DNA of 32,509 nt, taken from the NCBI GenBank assembly GCA_019912395.1, contig JAIOIH010000082.1:1-32509 (forward strand), written 5' to 3'. Position 1 is the first letter of the stretch, and every line of letters begins with the position of its first letter. This stretch comes from Flavobacteriales bacterium. GTDB lineage: Bacteria; Bacteroidota; Bacteroidia; Flavobacteriales_F; PHOS-HE28. A program made the position numbers and the translations under genes. Positions 22,456 through 31,800 of this stretch are shown here, in pieces. Below the pieces are notes generated by a model. The model was not told the origin of the DNA. It ran no database searches and was given only the letters and a program-made list of their open reading frames with translations.

Positions 22456-24255
22456 ATGCGCAAGACACTACTCCCATTCCTGCTCTGCATCGGAACACTC
22501 GCGTTCGCACAGGATCCCATGGAACGTGTATTCACCCTGCCCGGTGCCCTTGACCTTCACGGCGTGGCCGTGGACACTGAGGGGCACTTCGTGCTGGCCA
22601 ATGAGAACGATGGCGACATTCAAGTGACCCGGATATCGCCTACAGGTGAGCACGAATGGACGTTCAAGTACCCCTATTTCGTGGATGAGGGACTGTATGG
22701 CAACTGCATCGCTGTTGGCCCGGACGGCATCGTCGTAGTGGGCTACGCCATAGGAACGGGCACCAATAGCCGGGACGGGATCATCCTGCGCATCGACCTC
22801 GATGGCACCCTTCTGAGCGCGAAGCGCATGGATGCCGGCGGATCCAATGCCCTCCACACGCTGACCGCCACCAGCGACGGCTTCATCGCCGGAGGCCGCA
22901 CGGATGCCGGAGGCAATCAATACGACATGCAACTCACCAAGCTCAACACCCTGGGTGAAGTGCAATGGTCGCGCTACTATGGTACCACTGGCTGGGACTG
23001 GGCCTACAAGGCCACCGAACTGGCCGATGGCGGCTTCGCATTGGTTGGTTATGGCGATGGGCTGGGCACGGGCTATTCTCCTTCCGGTTACTTGGTGCGC
23101 ACCGATGCCTTGGGCAACGAGATGTGGGCGCGAAGCATCAGCAGCGGCAACGGGGTGGATGAGGCATATTGCGTGATGGAATCCAGTAATGGGGACCTCT
23201 ATGTCGGCGGGCGTTCGCTGGGCTATTTCACAGGAAACGTGAACGCCTTCCTGACCAAGATCTCCTCCACCGGCCAACATGTATGGACCCGTGTGCTCGA
23301 ACAGGGGATCGAAGTGGTGGACATCGCTCCTGCACCGAACGGTGGCGTTACTTGGGTAGCGGATCCACAGTACCTCGATCAAGGTGAGGGCGGCTATGAA
23401 ATGCTTTGGGGCCAATTCAGTGCTGATGGTACTTTGCTGTGGTCCAATCTTTATGGAGCAGCCGGCTCGGACAACCCACTGACCATCGTTCCCATGGGGG
23501 ATGGTGGCTACACCATACTTGGGTTCACCGATAGCTACGGTACAGGGCCGGGTGATTGGCAGGGCATTTTGATCCGTACGGATGCCGCCGGCAACGCCGA
23601 TTGCCACAACATCAATTTGGACCTACAGTGGACCACTCAAACCGCGACGGTGACCCCCTACACCAGTCTTAGTGGTTCGGCATATATCATGTATCCTTGG
23701 ATCATGGGGCAGGAAGCAGTTGCGGTGGGCAGCTATGATCCGTGCTGCCAAGTGATCGCAGGGTTCAACATGGCCAATCCTGGCACCGACTACACATGGA
23801 ACTTCACGAACACGAGCACCAACGCGGATAGCTACAGCTGGTCCTTCGGTGACGGAACCACCAGTACGGACGAATCCCCCAGCCACACTTACGCAGCGAA
23901 CGGCCAGTATACCGTCTGCCTGACAGTGACGGGAATCTGTGGCACGGAACCCACCACGGCCAACAACTGCCAAACCATCGCCATATCCGTGGGTATCGAG
24001 GACCTGAGTTCAGGCCAAAACGTACCCGTGCTTTTCCCCTCACCGGCCACCGATGGCTTCACGGTGAAGAGCCCCAAGCCCATCGAAATGATCCGCGTGG
24101 CCGATAGTCAAGGTCGCATCGTGCGCATCGTGCAAGTGCAGGACCGTTCGGAAGTGAACGTGCCGGTGCAGGACCTTCGAGCCGGAGCCTATGTGGCCCA
24201 CGTTGTGCTCGCCAACGGCAACACTTATCCCTTGCGCGTGATGGTGGCCCATTGA
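22456..24255 (+). CDS. Secreted propeller protein with PKD domain and T9SS type A sorting domain
   Basis: The 599-residue product has a signal peptide (MRKTLLPFLLCIGTLAFAQ). Repeated propeller-like blades cover residues 25-390, with recurring phrases such as DGIILRIDLDGTLL, YDMQLTKLNTLGEVQWSRYY and GYLVRTDALGNEMWARS. A PKD domain follows at about 440-510 (YSWSFGDGTTSTDESPSHTY). A type A T9SS C-terminal domain covers about 520-599 (LFPSPATDGFTVKSPKP, DLRAGAYVAHVVLANGNTYP). It should be exported by the Sec and type IX routes and then released or anchored at the surface. It begins 93 bases after the LytTR regulator and is followed after only 3 bases by the next exported protein. Confidence 0.88.
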   Translation: MRKTLLPFLLCIGTLAFAQDPMERVFTLPGALDLHGVAVDTEGHFVLANENDGDIQVTRISPTGEHEWTFKYPYFVDEGLYGNCIAVGPDGIVVVGYAIGTGTNSRDGIILRIDLDGTLLSAKRMDAGGSNALHTLTATSDGFIAGGRTDAGGNQYDMQLTKLNTLGEVQWSRYYGTTGWDWAYKATELADGGFALVGYGDGLGTGYSPSGYLVRTDALGNEMWARSISSGNGVDEAYCVMESSNGDLYVGGRSLGYFTGNVNAFLTKISSTGQHVWTRVLEQGIEVVDIAPAPNGGVTWVADPQYLDQGEGGYEMLWGQFSADGTLLWSNLYGAAGSDNPLTIVPMGDGGYTILGFTDSYGTGPGDWQGILIRTDAAGNADCHNINLDLQWTTQTATVTPYTSLSGSAYIMYPWIMGQEAVAVGSYDPCCQVIAGFNMANPGTDYTWNFTNTSTNADSYSWSFGDGTTSTDESPSHTYAANGQYTVCLTVTGICGTEPTTANNCQTIAISVGIEDLSSGQNVPVLFPSPATDGFTVKSPKPIEMIRVADSQGRIVRIVQVQDRSEVNVPVQDLRAGAYVAHVVLANGNTYPLRVMVAH

Positions 24256-24258
24256 TCC

Positions 24259-26907
24259 ATGAGCCTTTGTGCCGGACATAGCAGCAAATGGCCCGGAGTG
24301 CTCCGAACCCGCATCGTCCTTACGGTGCTGGCGGCGTGCTTCGGGCCGCTGCTGTTCGCGCAGGAGATCTGTGACAACGGCATCGATGATGATGGCAATG
24401 GCTTGGTGGACCTGAACGACACACTGGCCTGCCCGTGCAACCTGCTTCCACCCCCAGTGAACCTGATCAGCAACGGATCTTTTGAGGACCACACCTGCTG
24501 CCCGGGCAACCCGGGCTATAATGCAGGCAACTACATCGATTGCACCGAAGGTTGGACCGACTACCAGATCTCCGCCACGGCCGACTACTTCAACCCCTGT
24601 GGCTTTTTCCCGCCCATGATCCCTCAACCCGTGCCGGATGGCAACGCCGTGGCCGGCATCGTGGTACACACGTGGCCGGGCGGTGCCTCCTACGAGTTCC
24701 TGACCCAATGCTTGGCCGCCCCCCTGGCCGCAGGTCAGACGTACGAATTAGGATTAAACCTGGCCGCCGTGCGCATGCAGTTCGGCATGAACGGCACTCT
24801 TCCGATCAATTTCGGGCCGTTGCAAATGGCCATCTACGGGCTGGACACTTGCCCGCCGCTGCCCTACACCATGTACGACCCCGTGTGGGGTTCGCCCATG
24901 CCAGCCCAATACTGTCCCACGGAACTGGGTTTCACGCTATTGGGCACGGTGACCTACAATCCCTCGAACGCTTGGCAGAATCTTTCCATCACCTTCGAGG
25001 CACCGTTCAATGTGGGTGCCATCATGTTCGGCCCTGCCTGCCCCGTTCCGCAGGATTACAACATGTGGGGTTCCAGTGAACCCTACTTCTTCATTGACGA
25101 CATGAGCCTGGTGAATGCAGAAGTGTCCGTGACCAGCACCGGGCACCCCTGCACCAACGATCTGGTGCTCACTGCCGCCCCATATGATGCACCGCCCAAC
25201 ACCTATCAATGGTACTTGGATGGCGTGGCCATCGTGGGCCAAACAGGTCCGGTGCTGAATGCATCCGCCTTGGGTCTCGGTGGGGGCATGTATGCCATGC
25301 GCGTCATCCGCGCCAATGGTTCCTGCGCCCTGGCCCAAAAGGAGGTTACGGTGGCATATCCCATCCCCTTGGCCACCGCGACGCCCCAGTCCGGTTGTGC
25401 ACCGCTTGTGGTGCAACTTACCAACCAGACCGACCCCGCAATGAGCGGCACGCTCCTATGGGACCTGGGTGACGGTAGCACTGCGGCCAGCAGCACCGTG
25501 ATGCACACCTATACACAGCCGGGATCCTACAATGTGCGCCTTACGGTGACCACCGCGCAAGGATGTATGGCCGACAGCCTATTCGAGGACCTCATCACCG
25601 TGCATCCCACACCCGTGGCTTCCTTCACCGCCGATACCACCATCGGCTGCGTGGGCACTGCCGTTACCTTCACCAATACCAGTACACCGGCGGGGAACTA
25701 CGCGTGCACCTGGTCGTTCGGTGATGGTGCCCTTGGCAGCGGTTCCACGGTCCAGCATGCATACAACAACCCGGGAACCTACAACGTGATGCTGCAGGTG
25801 ACCAACGCCTTCGGGTGCATGGATGATGTGCTGATGTCCCAGCTCATCCAGATCCTGCCAACACCACAGCCGGCCTTTTCCATCAATCCCGTTAGCGGTT
25901 GCGTACCGCTCCATGTGCGCTTTGACAACCTCACACCCGGACAGGACCAACAAACGGCTCTTTGGGATCTGGGCAATGGGCAATCGGACACGCAGCTCAG
26001 CACCAGCACCAACTATACCACGCCCGGCACCTACAGCGTATCGCTCACCATGACCAATACGCTCGGATGCAGCGCCACCCTCACCGCTGCCGATACCATA
26101 CATGCCTACGGGCTGCCCACGGTCACCTTCTTCGTGGAACCCGATACGGGCTGCGCTCCGCTCGAGGTTCAGTTCACGAACACCACCGAACCCGGCATGA
26201 TCGGCACCTGCTCCTGGCTGTTCGGCGATGGAGGCGCATCCAATAATTGCAGCACCGGCCACACCTACATCAACCCCGGCACATACACCGTTTCCCTCAT
26301 GGTCACTTCACCGGCCGGATGCGAGGGCGACACCACCTTGTACCATCTGGTGCAAGTGGACCCGACCCCTCAGGCAGCCTTCTCCTTCGGGCCGCAGCCT
26401 ACCGACTTCTATCACCCGCTGATCAATTTTGAGGACCAGTCCAGCACGGATGCCGTCGCTTGGCTTTGGACCTTCTCCCAAGGCGCGCCAGCCAGCTCCC
26501 CGGAACAGGATCCACAAACCAGCTTCCCCGGTGATGGTGGCGGGGAATATCCGGTGGAGCTTATTGTGACCAATATGCACGGATGCACTGACACCGCCCA
26601 GCACATCGTAAGGATCGACGGAGTGTTCAGCGTCTATGTGCCCAATGCGTTCACGCCCAATGCGGATGGAAGCAACGATGTGTTCCTCCCCATGGTGCGC
26701 GATGATGCGGACCGCGATTACGATCTGCGCGTCTTTGATCGCTGGGGCAGCGAGGTGTTCCATTCCGATGAGCCCGCCAACGGATGGGATGGGCGCGTAA
26801 ACGGAGCGCCGCCGGTGACCGGCGTCTATGTATGGAAACTGCGGGTGCGCAACGGGGTGGACCGCCTCATGCGCCAGTATGTCGGGCACATCACTGTACT
26901 GCCCTGA
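24259..26907 (+). CDS. Large secreted protein with five PKD domains and T9SS type B (CHU_C-like) C-terminus
   Basis: The 882-residue product has a signal peptide (LTVLAACFGPLLFAQ). A Ca-binding-like CDNGIDDDGNGLVD motif is at residues 38-51. A jelly-roll-like domain follows (about 65-290, beginning LISNGSFEDHTCCPG), then an Ig-like domain (about 295-365). Five PKD domains start near residues 370, 451, 536, 618 and 703, each with W(D/S)(L/F)GDG-like and HxY...PGxY marks; the fifth is the most divergent. The C-terminus from about 789 (VYVPNAFTPNADGSNDVF, FDRWGSEVFHSDE, GVYVWKLRV) is the gliding motility-associated/T9SS type B sorting domain. It probably shares a transcript with the preceding gene. 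Confidence 0.9.
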   Translation: MSLCAGHSSKWPGVLRTRIVLTVLAACFGPLLFAQEICDNGIDDDGNGLVDLNDTLACPCNLLPPPVNLISNGSFEDHTCCPGNPGYNAGNYIDCTEGWTDYQISATADYFNPCGFFPPMIPQPVPDGNAVAGIVVHTWPGGASYEFLTQCLAAPLAAGQTYELGLNLAAVRMQFGMNGTLPINFGPLQMAIYGLDTCPPLPYTMYDPVWGSPMPAQYCPTELGFTLLGTVTYNPSNAWQNLSITFEAPFNVGAIMFGPACPVPQDYNMWGSSEPYFFIDDMSLVNAEVSVTSTGHPCTNDLVLTAAPYDAPPNTYQWYLDGVAIVGQTGPVLNASALGLGGGMYAMRVIRANGSCALAQKEVTVAYPIPLATATPQSGCAPLVVQLTNQTDPAMSGTLLWDLGDGSTAASSTVMHTYTQPGSYNVRLTVTTAQGCMADSLFEDLITVHPTPVASFTADTTIGCVGTAVTFTNTSTPAGNYACTWSFGDGALGSGSTVQHAYNNPGTYNVMLQVTNAFGCMDDVLMSQLIQILPTPQPAFSINPVSGCVPLHVRFDNLTPGQDQQTALWDLGNGQSDTQLSTSTNYTTPGTYSVSLTMTNTLGCSATLTAADTIHAYGLPTVTFFVEPDTGCAPLEVQFTNTTEPGMIGTCSWLFGDGGASNNCSTGHTYINPGTYTVSLMVTSPAGCEGDTTLYHLVQVDPTPQAAFSFGPQPTDFYHPLINFEDQSSTDAVAWLWTFSQGAPASSPEQDPQTSFPGDGGGEYPVELIVTNMHGCTDTAQHIVRIDGVFSVYVPNAFTPNADGSNDVFLPMVRDDADRDYDLRVFDRWGSEVFHSDEPANGWDGRVNGAPPVTGVYVWKLRVRNGVDRLMRQYVGHITVLP

Positions 26908-27006
26908 TCACCGGTCCGCAACTTGTCCAACGGTCCACCCCGCGCTTCCTCCCGGCCATGTCATTTTTGGCGATCATTGAGGGATCTACTTTTCACGCTG
27001 CTTAAC

Positions 27007-28680
27007 ATGAACCGATCCCTGCTCAAGGCAACGCTACCGATCGCAGCTTTCGTGTACCTCTCCAACACCGTTCATGCGCAGCTCACCGTGCAGAACAACC
27101 TCACCCCGAACGACCTGGTGAACAACATCCTGGTAGGGCAAGGCGTGACGGTGAGCAATGTGATGTTCAACGGGCAACCGGCCAACACGGTAAACGATCA
27201 GGCGGGTTCCTTCAATGGCACCAACTCCAACATCGGTCTGGCCAGCGGCTTGGTGTTGGCCACGGGAAAAGTGATCTTGGTCGAAGGACCCAACAACTAC
27301 CCCAGCCTCACGGTACCACCAGCCAACCCATGGAATACGCCCGATCCGGACCTGGGCTACTTTGTGAGCTCCCAGCACTCCGTGGCAGTATTGGAATTCG
27401 ATTTCATCCCCACCGGGGATTCATTGAGCTTCCGCTTCGTCTTCGGATCGGAGGAATATCCCGAATATGTGTGCTCGCAATACAACGATGTGTTCGGCTT
27501 CTTCCTCAGCGGTCCGGGTATCAACGGACCCTACACGAATAGTGCGGTGAACCTGGCCTTGGTGCCGGGTTCCACTGCACCGGTGGCCATCAACACCGTA
27601 AACCCCGGTGTTCCTGGCTTTGGCAATGCGTCCACATGTGCATCATCGGACCCCAACTGGCAAGCGAACTCCATCTACTACGTGGACAACACCAGCGGAG
27701 CCACCGTGGAACTGGACGGCTTCACTGTGCCCATACGCGCCAAGGCGGTTGTGCAGTGCGGGCAATCCTATCACATCAAGATCGCCATCGCGCATGCGGG
27801 AGATGCCACCTTGGATTCAGCCGTGCTTATTGAGGGGGGAAGCTTCACTTCAACCGGGTCCCTCACAGTTTCAGTAAGCACACCCCTGGGCGATGGCACG
27901 CTCACCGAGGGCTGCGGGGAAGCGCTTGTCACCATCACCAGGCCATCCAGCGGTGATCAGGCGGACATCCAACTGACATACACCGGAATGAGCATCACAC
28001 CCGGTGATCTCAATGCACCTCCCGCACAGGTCAGCATCCCGACAGGAGAGGATCATGTCACCTTCCCCATCAGCACGGTGCGCGACCTGGATGCCGAAGG
28101 CAGCGAATCGCTTACACTGATCGCGAGCTGGACCTCCAATTGCGGGTTCACCATTGTTGATTCCGTCTCATTGGCACTGTTGGACTATACCCCCATGGAG
28201 ATCTTCGCCGAGGACGTCTGGTTGCGCTGCGATCGCGATAGCGTACTGCTGGAAGCGACGGTGAATGGCGGTCTGGGGCAGATCAACTTGGCTTGGGGAT
28301 CTGCCGAAGTGCCCGGTCCATGCTACGCGCCCGGACTGGAGGATGGCAGCTATACAGTGACCTCCACGGACCAATGCCCCGAAACGGTCCGGATGCAGAT
28401 CCATGTTCATGCCGGTTGTGACATTGTGATTCCCAATGTGATATCCCCGAACGGTGATGGGCACAACGACACGTGGGTGATCAACGGCTTGGCCAAGAGC
28501 GGAAGCTCGGTGAAGGTCTTCAACCGTTGGGGCAATATGGTATACGAAACTGCCAACTACGGCAACAATTGGAAAGGGATCGGGCTTCCGGATGGTACCT
28601 ATTTCTATGAGGTGATCGATGGCCGCACCGGCAAGCGCCTTACTGGCCACTTGACCATCTTGGCCAATGGGAAACGGTAA
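27007..28680 (+). CDS. Choice-of-anchor L domain protein with T9SS type B C-terminus
   Basis: The 557-residue product has a signal peptide (MNRSLLKATLPIAAFVYLSN, ending VHAQ). The choice-of-anchor L domain follows at about residues 25-290: NDLVNNILVGQGVTVSNVMF, FNGTNSNIGLASGLVLATG, the hallmark FRFVFGSEEYPEYVCSQYND and IKIAIAHAGDATLDSAVLIE. A middle beta-rich region with a Calx-beta-like stretch follows, and then a type B sorting domain from about 472 (VIPNVISPNGDGHNDTWVIN, VFNRWGNMVYETANYG, DGTYFYEVIDG). The ATG at 27007 is preferred because it opens the signal peptide. It begins 99 bases after the preceding gene. Confidence 0.9.
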   Translation: MNRSLLKATLPIAAFVYLSNTVHAQLTVQNNLTPNDLVNNILVGQGVTVSNVMFNGQPANTVNDQAGSFNGTNSNIGLASGLVLATGKVILVEGPNNYPSLTVPPANPWNTPDPDLGYFVSSQHSVAVLEFDFIPTGDSLSFRFVFGSEEYPEYVCSQYNDVFGFFLSGPGINGPYTNSAVNLALVPGSTAPVAINTVNPGVPGFGNASTCASSDPNWQANSIYYVDNTSGATVELDGFTVPIRAKAVVQCGQSYHIKIAIAHAGDATLDSAVLIEGGSFTSTGSLTVSVSTPLGDGTLTEGCGEALVTITRPSSGDQADIQLTYTGMSITPGDLNAPPAQVSIPTGEDHVTFPISTVRDLDAEGSESLTLIASWTSNCGFTIVDSVSLALLDYTPMEIFAEDVWLRCDRDSVLLEATVNGGLGQINLAWGSAEVPGPCYAPGLEDGSYTVTSTDQCPETVRMQIHVHAGCDIVIPNVISPNGDGHNDTWVINGLAKSGSSVKVFNRWGNMVYETANYGNNWKGIGLPDGTYFYEVIDGRTGKRLTGHLTILANGKR

Positions 28681-28753
28681 GCCGTCCACTTGGAGGTTGA
28701 TCCGGTAAGCACGCGCTTCATTCGCACCGATCTGAACCGTCCGTACCTGCAAC

Positions 28754-28769
28754 GTCCTTGCGGAAGGAC
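28754..28769 (+). terminator. Hairpin after the choice-of-anchor L gene
   Basis: GTCCTT (28754-28759), a GCGG loop and AAGGAC (28764-28769) form a 6-bp perfect stem 73 bases after the stop. The tail is only mildly T-rich, so this is a weak terminator candidate. Confidence 0.35.
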
Positions 28770-28777
28770 CCACCTGT

Positions 28778-28803
28778 TAGTTTGGTTGCGGATCGAAAGA
28801 TCC
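28778..28803 (+). promoter_or_regulatory. Possible promoter and leader hairpin of the last secreted-protein gene
   Basis: TAGTTTGG (28778-28785) resembles the -7 box. Right after it GGATC (28790-28794), a GAAA tetraloop and GATCC (28799-28803) form a stable hairpin that would sit at the very 5' end of a leader of about 50 nt. Confidence 0.4.
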
Positions 28804-28843
28804 AGCCGCAACAAAACCATTCACCAACCAACCCGAACCGATC

Positions 28844-31800
28844 ATGAAAAACAGTGACCCATTTACCCCTCCTGTACAGCGCCGCACATGGCGAACGGGA
28901 CTGGCCGCACTGGTGTACCTAGGCTTGATGTCCACGGTTTCGGCCCAAACCGCCAATCAATATGTCTTTTCTTCCAGCAGCGGGGCGAACTTGGACCCTA
29001 TGGTAGGTGCTACGACCTTGGTGGGAAGCAACACGGATGATGGAGCCTCAGGGGTTACCGCCATCGGGTTCACCTTCAGCTATGAGGAAACTCCGTACAC
29101 CGATTTCTCGGTCAGTTCGAACGGCGGGATGAGACTTGGCGGAACAGCGGTGTCCGCCTACACCATGGATAACATTAACGATGGCAACTATAACCCCAAG
29201 ATCATTGCGTTCATGGCCGATGGGGGTACAACCCCCACAGGGAATGTGAGCACCGTGCTGGTGGGCAGCACCCCGAACCAGGTCCGCATCATCCAGTGGA
29301 ACGTGGGAGTGGATTATAACGCCGTTGCCCCCAACTGCCTGTTCCAAGTGTGGTTGCATGAAGGAAGCAACGTGATCGATTTCCGTTATGGAACGGGTGC
29401 GCCAAGCACATATCCGGGTGGGAACGCCTATTGGTGGACCGGGATCAGCGGAGCGACGGGAAGCAATTTCCTCAACGTTCGCCCCGGGCCGACCGCCAGT
29501 AATTCCGATGCCACGCGCTTGGCAGCCTGGCCCGGTGATGATCTCCTATTGACCTTCACACCTCCTTCCACCAATTGCGTTACACCAACTCCAGGCAATA
29601 CGCTGGCCAGTGCGACCTCGATCTGCCCGGGCCTGTCGGTCGCACTGAGCGTGGCCAACCCCGAGGAAGGACCCGGGATCACCCACCAATGGGAGAGCAG
29701 CCCGGATGGCAGCACGTGGACGGCCATTGGCGGTGCCACCGGTACTACGTACAACAGCGGCCCACTTGCCAGCACCACCTGGTTCCATTGCGTGGTGACC
29801 TGCTCCATCGGACCTGTGAGCACTACAAGCACCTCCGTGCAAGTCGTTGTGAGCAGCCCCACCCCAAACTACTACGTGTTCGCCGGCACCCAATACACGG
29901 AAGACTTCGGCACATGGCAGAACCTCTGCAGCACGAACGACGTGCCGGACTCGTATTGGGTCGGTAGCCCAGCATACGGCGCAGGCACTTGGCGCAATAA
30001 CGCCGCTACTACGGTGGAGTCCGGATGGGATAACACCTTTGGCGGTTTCTTTGCATACAACAATGGTGCGGCAGCACCGGCAGCCCGCTTTCATAGTCGG
30101 CAGGGCGGTTCGATCACGGGCGTGCTTGATTTCCATATCGACCTCTCCTCCGGCACGGGTGGAGAGATGCTCCGTTTCGAGTATATCAATTCCGCTGGGA
30201 ACGGCACGCTCGAGGTGCTTGTTTCGAGCAACGGCGGCACCAGTTTCTCGTCCCTGGGAATTCTTGGGGCCAGCACTGCCCCTCCCGGTGCATTCAACAC
30301 GTGGTACACCAAGGAATTCACATTGGGTTCCACCTCCGCGCAAACCATTGTCCGCTTGAAGGGGACGGCCGGTGCCGGTGCGAGCGGGAACGATATCGGA
30401 GTGGACAACTTCCGCATCCTCCCAGCTCCGACCTGTGCCAAGCCCACCACCCCGAACGCGGCCGTAACAGGCCCTGGCATTGTTGACATCGGATGGACCT
30501 GCACGAATTGCACGGGCAGTTTCTACGTGGAGTACGGCACTACCGGGTTCACCCTCGGCACCGGCACTGTGGCCGGTCCCTTCGGCAGTAGCCCGGCCAC
30601 CATCAGCGGTGTTGCCAGCGGCAATTACCAGGCCTATGTACGCCAAGACTGCGGTGTTAATGACGGCATCAGCGAGAACTCGAGTCCCGTGACCTTCAGC
30701 ATCGTGGCCGGCGACTTCTGCGCCAACGCCATTGACCTGACCACCCTTTCGCTCGGCGACTGGTCCATCGTCGGCAGCACGGTGGGTGCTGCCAACAACT
30801 ACACCAGCTCGAGCTGCATCCCCAGCCTACCCGGGCCGGACGTAGTGCTCTACCACGATGTGGAAGCAGGTGCCACGATCTCCATCGGCCTGTGGAGCTC
30901 CGCCAATCGCTTGATCGTGGCATACGGCGGAAGTTGCCCGGGCACGACCAGCGTGGTCTGTACGGCTGGAGGTTACTTCCCTCTTGGGGGCAACGTGCAG
31001 TTGATCAATGATTATGAAACGTTGATCTGGACCAATACTGGTTGCCAGACCGAACGGCTATATTTCATGGGCGATGGAGTTTCCACCGGTGGAGATATCT
31101 ACATCTTCAACTACGTGTACACTCCCCCTGCGGGGCCCTTCTGCCCGGCTGTTACCGGTGTGGCGGTGAATACCGTCAATAGCGGTACCAGCGCCACGGT
31201 GAACTGGGATGCCACATGCAGCGGCAACGTCATCGTGGAGTATGGTGCTGCAGGCTTCACCCCGGGAACGGGCGCAACCGCAGGCCAAGGCACGGCCGTG
31301 GCGGCCAGCGGCACCAGCACCGTGCTCAACACACTCGCCTTGGATACACCCTATGACGTGTACGTGCGCCAGGATTGCGGCAGCGGCACTTACGGAGTGA
31401 ACGGAACTCCCATACCATTCACCCTCATCAACGGTGATGATTGCAGTCGAGTGATCGCACTATCGGGTGCGAGTGGTTCGATCGCCGTTAATACCACCGG
31501 TGCCAACGATGATATTTCGGTTTGTGGCAGCGGTAACACTGGCGGCGACCTTGTGCTCTCCTACACGGTGCAACCTGGCTTTGGTGTCTACTTCACCAGC
31601 TCCCCTCAAGGTCCCTACACAGGCCAAGTACGTGTTGCCTACGGAACTGCATGTCCGGGTGCGAACGAGTTGTATTGCGCGGCCGGGGCAGCGGACTACT
31701 ATTGGTTGAACGAGACCGGTGTGGCACAGACGGTCTACTTCATCCAGGATGGAAGCGACGAAGGTGCCACCACTATCGATTGGACCTACTTCCCAATTCC

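Noticed and set aside
29546-30646. Minus-strand open frame of 366 codons opposite the last secreted protein
   Set aside because: Low-complexity Gly/Ala/Arg composition and complete overlap with a convincing exported protein.
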